NCBI RefSeq assembly: GCF_032144095.1
Contig: NZ_JAVSNJ010000002.1
Span: 361,621-425,620, forward strand
Direction of reading: 5' to 3'
Origin: Sphaerochaeta sp032144095
Lineage (GTDB): Bacteria; Spirochaetota; Spirochaetia; Sphaerochaetales; Sphaerochaetaceae
Length of the DNA: 64,000 nucleotides
Position numbers and translations under genes: made by a program. Below the pieces are notes generated by a model. That model did not search any database and was not told the DNA's origin. It saw only the letters and a program-made list of their open reading frames with translations. Positions within the stretch are counted from its first letter, which is position 1. Each line of letters opens with the position of its first letter. Positions 59,879 to 64,000 of this stretch are shown in pieces.

Positions 59879-60397
59879 CTACTCCTGGGTAAGCAGTGAT
59901 TCCAGCATTTTGCGTGCCCGATACACCCTCACCTTCACATTGCTCTCGGAAATATGCAAAACCTGGGCAATCTGCTTGTAGTCCATATCAGTATACTCTT
60001 TCATCACTATGACAAGGCGAAACTTCTCTGGAAGCTGGTCAATGGCATCCTGCACCTGTTTACGGGTCTCCTTTTCCATGAGGACCTGTTCCCCACCCTT
60101 AAGGTTGGAGTGGTTGGCTGGATACTTCTTCAGCTTTTCGACCATCACCAGCTCCCGCGACTTACGCTTCACTTGGTTGATGGCCAGATTCTTCGATACC
60201 CGGATGAGCCAGTATTTGGCATCATTGAGGGTAGGGAAGGTCATGCCCTTGTCAAAAAACCTGATGAAAGCCTCTTGGCAAATCTCTTCTGCAAGATCCT
60301 GGTTATTGGTGACGTGATAGACAACACGCATCAAAATCGGGAACACCTGCTCGTATACTTGCTTGAACGCTTGCTCATCGTTGCTTTGTATTTCCAT
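59879..60397 (-). CDS. RNA polymerase sigma factor, ECF (sigma-70) subfamily
   Basis: A 172-residue extracytoplasmic-function sigma factor. Region 2 (about 10-75) includes NNQDLAEEICQEAFIRFFD, and region 4 (about 110-165) includes the helix-turn-helix YKQIAQVLHISESNVKVRVYR. It has no region 1 or 3, as usual for ECF. It is paired with its membrane anti-sigma factor. The start at 60397 lies 27 bases after the cysS stop and has no clear ribosome-binding site; expression by read-through from cysS is likely. The regulon is unknown, but the zinc-finger pair suggests envelope or redox stress. Confidence 0.92.
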   Translation of the reverse strand: MEIQSNDEQAFKQVYEQVFPILMRVVYHVTNNQDLAEEICQEAFIRFFDKGMTFPTLNDAKYWLIRVSKNLAINQVKRKSRELVMVEKLKKYPANHSNLKGGEQVLMEKETRKQVQDAIDQLPEKFRLVIVMKEYTDMDYKQIAQVLHISESNVKVRVYRARKMLESLLTQE

Positions 60398-60424
60398 AAC
60401 TTTAACAACTCACTGGTAACCAAG

Positions 60425-61843
60425 TTACATCTTTTTCTCCAAAGAGGGCCCAGAGGCTGTATCTTTGACAAGGTAGCCCAATGCATCCAACTGTTGCCGT
60501 ATCGAATCGGCCTCTGCCCAGTCTTTTGCCAATTTAGCCTCCGTTCGCTTTTTCAGGAGATCCAACGCCGTTGGATCATCAATGGTCTCGATCACAGGAA
60601 CTTGCAAGGTTGCCAGACCCAGGCCAAAGACCTCGTCGAACAACAGGGCTAGGGAGTATTTCTCATCGATGGAAAGCCCATCATCCTTGAGCACCCCCCA
60701 AAGGTCCGCAAGCGCACGCGGGGTATTGAGGTCATTCTGGATGTGCTCGTCAAAGGCGGCCTGGTAGGAAAGGGCCTTCTCGCTTTCAAGGGCCTTGACC
60801 TGGGCACCTTCCCTCTTCAGGGCAACAATGCGGTCACAGACATTCTTTCTGGCGGTCTTGGCGGTGGTAAGGGAGTCAAAGGAGAACTTGAGTTGGCTGC
60901 GATAGTGGCCGCCAAGGCAGAAGTATCGGTAATCCATAGGATCATACCCCTTCTTTTTCAAGAGCTCAAGGGTAAGGAACTCCCCTTTGCTCTTGCTCAT
61001 CTTGCCTGTCTCGTCAAGCAGGAACTCCCCGTGGACCCAATAGTTGACCCAGGTCTTGCCGGTAGCGGCCTCACTTTGGGCAATCTCATTGGTATGGTGG
61101 ACAGGTATGGCGTCGATACCGCCACAGTGGATGTCAAACTGCTCGCCAAGGTAGTGCATGCTCATCGCCGAACACTCGATGTGCCAGCCGGGGAAGCCAC
61201 GACCCCAGGGAGAGTCCCACATCATGGACTGCTCGCCGAACTTGCTCTTGGTAAACCAGAGCACAAAGTCCTTGCTGTTCTTCTTGTTGCTGTCCTGGTC
61301 GACATCATCCCGTACTGCGGTACGGAGGCTTTCAAGGTCCAGACGTGCGAGCTTGCCATAGTCAGGGATGGAATCGATGCTGAAGTAGACATTGCCACCG
61401 CTTACGTAGGTGTGCCCACCTTTCTCCAGACGGAGGATCAGGTCGATCATCTGTGGGATATGGTCGGTCGCCTTGCAGGTGATGGTGGGGGCAAGCATAC
61501 CCAACTGGCCGTAGTCACTGAAAAAGGCATTGGTGTAGAAGTCGGCAATGTCCCAGACCGTCTTCTTGGTCTTCTGGGCCATCTTCTCCAGCTTGTCCTC
61601 ACCCTCATCCCCGTCCCCGGTAAGGTGTCCGACATCGGTTATGTTCATGACATGCTTGACCTTATACCCCAGATGGATAAGGGTACGCTTCAACAGGTCT
61701 TCAAAAAGAAAGGTTCTCAGGTTTCCGATATGTGCATAGTTATACACCGTCGGGCCGCAGGTATAGAGTCCAACTTCCTCATCGTTGATGGGTTGGAAAC
61801 GTTCCAGGCTTCGGCTCATGGTGTTATATAGGGAAAGTGGCAT
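60425..61843 (-). CDS. cysS: cysteinyl-tRNA synthetase
   Basis: A 472-residue class I aminoacyl-tRNA synthetase charging tRNA-Cys. The zinc and HIGH regions are TCGPTVYNYAHIGN (about residue 30), and KMSKSKGEF (about 280) is the second signature. Cysteine/histidine zinc ligands include C28 and C in HIECSAMSMHYLG. The length is standard. The ATG at 61843 has AGGAG five bases upstream. It is divergent from murB with only 51 bp between the two starts, so the promoters must overlap. First gene of the run that includes the sigma and anti-sigma genes and valS. Confidence 0.96.
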   Translation of the reverse strand: MPLSLYNTMSRSLERFQPINDEEVGLYTCGPTVYNYAHIGNLRTFLFEDLLKRTLIHLGYKVKHVMNITDVGHLTGDGDEGEDKLEKMAQKTKKTVWDIADFYTNAFFSDYGQLGMLAPTITCKATDHIPQMIDLILRLEKGGHTYVSGGNVYFSIDSIPDYGKLARLDLESLRTAVRDDVDQDSNKKNSKDFVLWFTKSKFGEQSMMWDSPWGRGFPGWHIECSAMSMHYLGEQFDIHCGGIDAIPVHHTNEIAQSEAATGKTWVNYWVHGEFLLDETGKMSKSKGEFLTLELLKKKGYDPMDYRYFCLGGHYRSQLKFSFDSLTTAKTARKNVCDRIVALKREGAQVKALESEKALSYQAAFDEHIQNDLNTPRALADLWGVLKDDGLSIDEKYSLALLFDEVFGLGLATLQVPVIETIDDPTALDLLKKRTEAKLAKDWAEADSIRQQLDALGYLVKDTASGPSLEKKM

Positions 61844-61894
61844 TACTCACTCCTTTAGGTTGCCCACCCCAGAAAAAGGGGGTAAGATATCTCC

Positions 61895-62812
61895 ATGCCT
61901 ATCAATGTACGCAATAGTGGTGAAAAAATCAACCTTGAAGAACTGTTGGTTCCCAACCTTTCCCTCTCACAGTTCTCTACCATCCATACCGGAGGAAAAG
62001 CCGATCTGGCGGCCTACCCGACAGATTTTGAGGAGTTGCGGGCCCTGCTTCTCCATGCCCAGACCAATGGTCTGGACGTCACTATATTGGGAGGGTTCTC
62101 CAACTCCCTCATCAGCGACGAGGGTATCGCCGGCCTTACCATCATCACCGCCCACCTTACCAGAAAACACATCCAAGGGGAGATGTTCTGCGTCCGTAGC
62201 GGCCTGAGCCTCGACCGGGCCATCGACTTCGCCCTGGAGGCAGGGCTGTCGGGCCTGGAGATGCTTGGAGGCATACCAGGGAGTGTCGGCGGGGCAATCT
62301 ACGGCAACGCAGGGGCAAACGGGGTACAGATCGGGGACCTGCTCTACTATGTCGACTACATGACCCTCGATGGAAAGATGCACCGGATGCAGATACACAG
62401 CGATGATTTTTCCTATCGCCACTCCCCCTTCTCAGAAACCCATGACAAGATCATCTATGAAGCTGGCTTCCGTCTGGACCCTACCGTCCACACCTCAGAG
62501 GCCCGAAAGAACAAGGATGATGTCAAGCAAAAGCGCAAGGACAAGGGGCATTACGAAAACCCGAGCCTCGGAAGCATCTTCGCAAACCCCCCAGGAACCC
62601 ATGCAGGCCAGCTCATCGAGGAGTGTAACCTCGCTGGCATCAATGTAGGGGGGGCCATGCTCAGCAACCGGCATTGCAACTTCATCATCAACAGCAATGG
62701 CAAGGCCTCCTCGTCCGATGTCCACTCCCTGCTAAAACAGATCCAGGCTGAGGTAGTCCAACAGAAAGGCATTTTGCTCAGACCTGAGATCCAGTTCATC
62801 GGCCGCTGGTAA
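61895..62812 (+). CDS. murB: UDP-N-acetylenolpyruvoylglucosamine reductase
   Basis: A 305-residue FAD enzyme of peptidoglycan precursor synthesis that reduces UDP-GlcNAc-enolpyruvate to UDP-MurNAc with NADPH. The N-terminal FAD region reads STIHTGGKADLAAYP, then ILGGFSNSLISDEG, ALEAGLSGLEMLGGIPGSVGGA, and a late GSIFANPPGTHAGQLIEEC. NRHCNFIINS near the end is the substrate motif. The type II form, without the extra N-terminal region. The start at 61895 has a weak ribosome-binding site. The 3' end overlaps the convergent secreted-protein gene by 17 bp. Confidence 0.95.
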   Translation: MPINVRNSGEKINLEELLVPNLSLSQFSTIHTGGKADLAAYPTDFEELRALLLHAQTNGLDVTILGGFSNSLISDEGIAGLTIITAHLTRKHIQGEMFCVRSGLSLDRAIDFALEAGLSGLEMLGGIPGSVGGAIYGNAGANGVQIGDLLYYVDYMTLDGKMHRMQIHSDDFSYRHSPFSETHDKIIYEAGFRLDPTVHTSEARKNKDDVKQKRKDKGHYENPSLGSIFANPPGTHAGQLIEECNLAGINVGGAMLSNRHCNFIINSNGKASSSDVHSLLKQIQAEVVQQKGILLRPEIQFIGRW

Positions 62813-63908
62813 GCGAGTAGCCTAGGTGAAAGGAGACCCTGGAGCCAAATCTTTTCGCAACCTCCCATGAACAGCGGGCAGAACCTAGGGGAAAGCTATC
62901 CCCAAAGGCGATGGCCCACCCCTTCGCATCATAGGTGATGGTCGCCTTTGACAGCGCAAGGGTTACCATGGTTTTGGGTTTGTGTTGCTGCGTTGCACCA
63001 CGGCTTTGGGTACCCTCTACTTCAATCTGGCAACTGCCCAAGCCAAGCTTCGCCTGCAACACGACAGTGCCGGCTTCACCACCCCTTCTTTTGAACTCAT
63101 AGGTGTCGACCGCTGAGAGGTGCAGCCAACCCCACCCCCCTACATAGTGGACGGAAGCGCTCTGCCTCCGTTTTCTCACAGCAGAAAACCCTCCATAGAT
63201 AGGTTCACCTCCAAACCAGTCATCCAAGGCAACGCTGGCTACGAGGTGCTCGCTGGCAAAGTCGAGGTCTAGGGAGTATTTCTTGGGGTAGGAGTTCTGC
63301 CCATAGGAAACACTTGCCGTACAAGGGGAATGCACCAGGGCATAGGAACCAGAGACCAGGATTCCATCTACCGGGGAGAGGAGCATCTCTGCCTTTACTG
63401 CCAGATTCTGCGATTGCAGGGCAAGCTTGCCGGCCAAGGCCCAGGGTGCCTGCTCCACCCCCCATTCCACCTGGTAGGTCGATACGGAATCGGGCTTTTG
63501 AAGCAGACCGACCAGTGAGAAAACTCCACGTGATAGCTGCCTCTCATAGCCGACGGCCTCCAGGCCATTTCCCGGTGCAAGCAGACAGAAGGAATCATTG
63601 TTCCGTTGGTAGAGGATCGCCTGCTCTTTGGAAAGGTGGTCCAACAGGACAAAACCCTGCCAGAATCCAGGAGCCCCCAGACTAAGGGAGAAGAGTTCTG
63701 CCTTGATTTTGAAACGGGAAGGGAGGACAAGGACCAAATCCCTGTGAAGGCCGAAAGCCAGGGTAGCCTCCCAGCTGGTTGTTCTGCTCTCCTGGGCAAA
63801 GGAAACCCCGTAGACCCTCTCCAAGGGTGCTATGGAAAGGGAGAGGCTGCTTCGAGCATACACTGTATAGAGAAGCAGTTGCAGGATACAGACCAGAAGT
63901 TTCCTCAT
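62796..63908 (-). CDS. secreted or outer-membrane protein of unknown function
   Basis: A 370-residue protein with a signal peptide at residues 1-19 (LLVCILQLLLYTVYARS). There are no internal hydrophobic helices. Amphipathic beta strands dominate (for example EATLAFGLHRDLVLVLPS and AKLGLGSCQIEVEGTQS), which suggests an outer-membrane barrel. I do not recognise the family. The ribosome-binding site is weak. The gene has its own promoter at 63957-63985, 50 bp upstream of the start, and is convergent with murB. Confidence 0.6.
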   Translation of the reverse strand: MRKLLVCILQLLLYTVYARSSLSLSIAPLERVYGVSFAQESRTTSWEATLAFGLHRDLVLVLPSRFKIKAELFSLSLGAPGFWQGFVLLDHLSKEQAILYQRNNDSFCLLAPGNGLEAVGYERQLSRGVFSLVGLLQKPDSVSTYQVEWGVEQAPWALAGKLALQSQNLAVKAEMLLSPVDGILVSGSYALVHSPCTASVSYGQNSYPKKYSLDLDFASEHLVASVALDDWFGGEPIYGGFSAVRKRRQSASVHYVGGWGWLHLSAVDTYEFKRRGGEAGTVVLQAKLGLGSCQIEVEGTQSRGATQQHKPKTMVTLALSKATITYDAKGWAIAFGDSFPLGSARCSWEVAKRFGSRVSFHLGYSLTSGR

Positions 63909-63956
63909 GCAGAGAAAGAAAAGAGAATCACCCTTTCGCTTCAGTTGATTAATCCT

Positions 63957-63985
63957 TGCATAAATGGTTAACTGTCGTGGGACAA
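63957..63985 (-). promoter_or_regulatory. promoter of the secreted protein gene at 62796
   Basis: TTGTCC (63980-63985), a 17-bp spacer and TATGCA (63957-63962) reading leftward. Confidence 0.4.
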
Positions 63986-64000
63986 AACCGTAATCACATA

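Noticed and set aside
60743..61831. Rightward open frame of 362 codons opposite cysS
   Set aside because: Antisense to cysS, which has both class I signatures in the correct frame.
1..64000. tRNA, rRNA, insertion sequences and CRISPR arrays
   Set aside because: I looked at all intergenic gaps and found no cloverleaf-type sequence, no transposase frame and no regularly spaced repeats.

Overview
The window is a stretch of bacterial chromosome with about 57 protein-coding genes, no RNA gene, no insertion sequence and no CRISPR array that I can see. Gene content suggests a diderm, largely fermentative host-associated or sediment bacterium, most likely a spirochaete of the Sphaerochaeta type. This is an inference from family composition: TRAP and TAXI transporters, an FprA flavodiiron protein, several porin-like proteins with no clear relatives, an Hc1-like basic protein, and moderate GC content. 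No marker gene here fixes the taxon.

Layout. 1-7.4 kb is a solute-uptake region: the 5' part of a DctP-type TRAP binding protein (leaves the window), an FCD-type GntR regulator, an MFS carrier, a MenA-like prenyltransferase, and a complete TAXI-TRAP operon (binding protein, DUF1850 protein, fused 4TM/12TM permease) closed by a strong terminator. 7.5-12 kb holds a flavodiiron protein, then a small unit made of a seven-helix membrane LuxR regulator, a lipoprotein alpha/beta hydrolase and a divergent lipoprotein; both flanks of the regulator carry copies of the same CTACGA element. 12-15.4 kb has a second MFS carrier, an outer-membrane protein and a short-chain dehydrogenase.

15.4-21.2 kb is a tripartite RND efflux operon (adaptor, pump, TolC-like channel) with a Fur-like box on its promoter. 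21.5-25.5 kb is a set of single genes: CDF-like transporter, small protein, PH-domain protein, esterase, lipoprotein, acetyltransferase. 25.5-29.5 kb is an iron(III)-type ABC importer. 30-38 kb reads rightward: HD phosphohydrolase, ttcA, two large outer-membrane proteins (one a FecR-like domain joined to a beta-barrel), mutL. 38-43.4 kb reads leftward: lipoprotein, acyltransferase, DHOD-like protein, then a serA-serC-lrp operon.

43.5-48.7 kb has rpsU, recJ (with a large insertion), recO, and a DUF4105 protein. 48-56.5 kb has a LemA-like protein, arcC, a queuosine-precursor transporter, then lon, a U32 peptidase-family protein, a repeat protein and a glycosyltransferase packed with overlaps, and an Hc1-like gene. 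56.5-64 kb has valS, an anti-sigma factor, an ECF sigma factor and cysS in one orientation, then murB and a secreted protein of unknown function.

Most genes sit in short co-directional runs with 4-30 bp overlaps, and many hairpin terminators mark the ends of units. Starts were chosen by Shine-Dalgarno spacing, which often favours a start downstream of the longest open frame.
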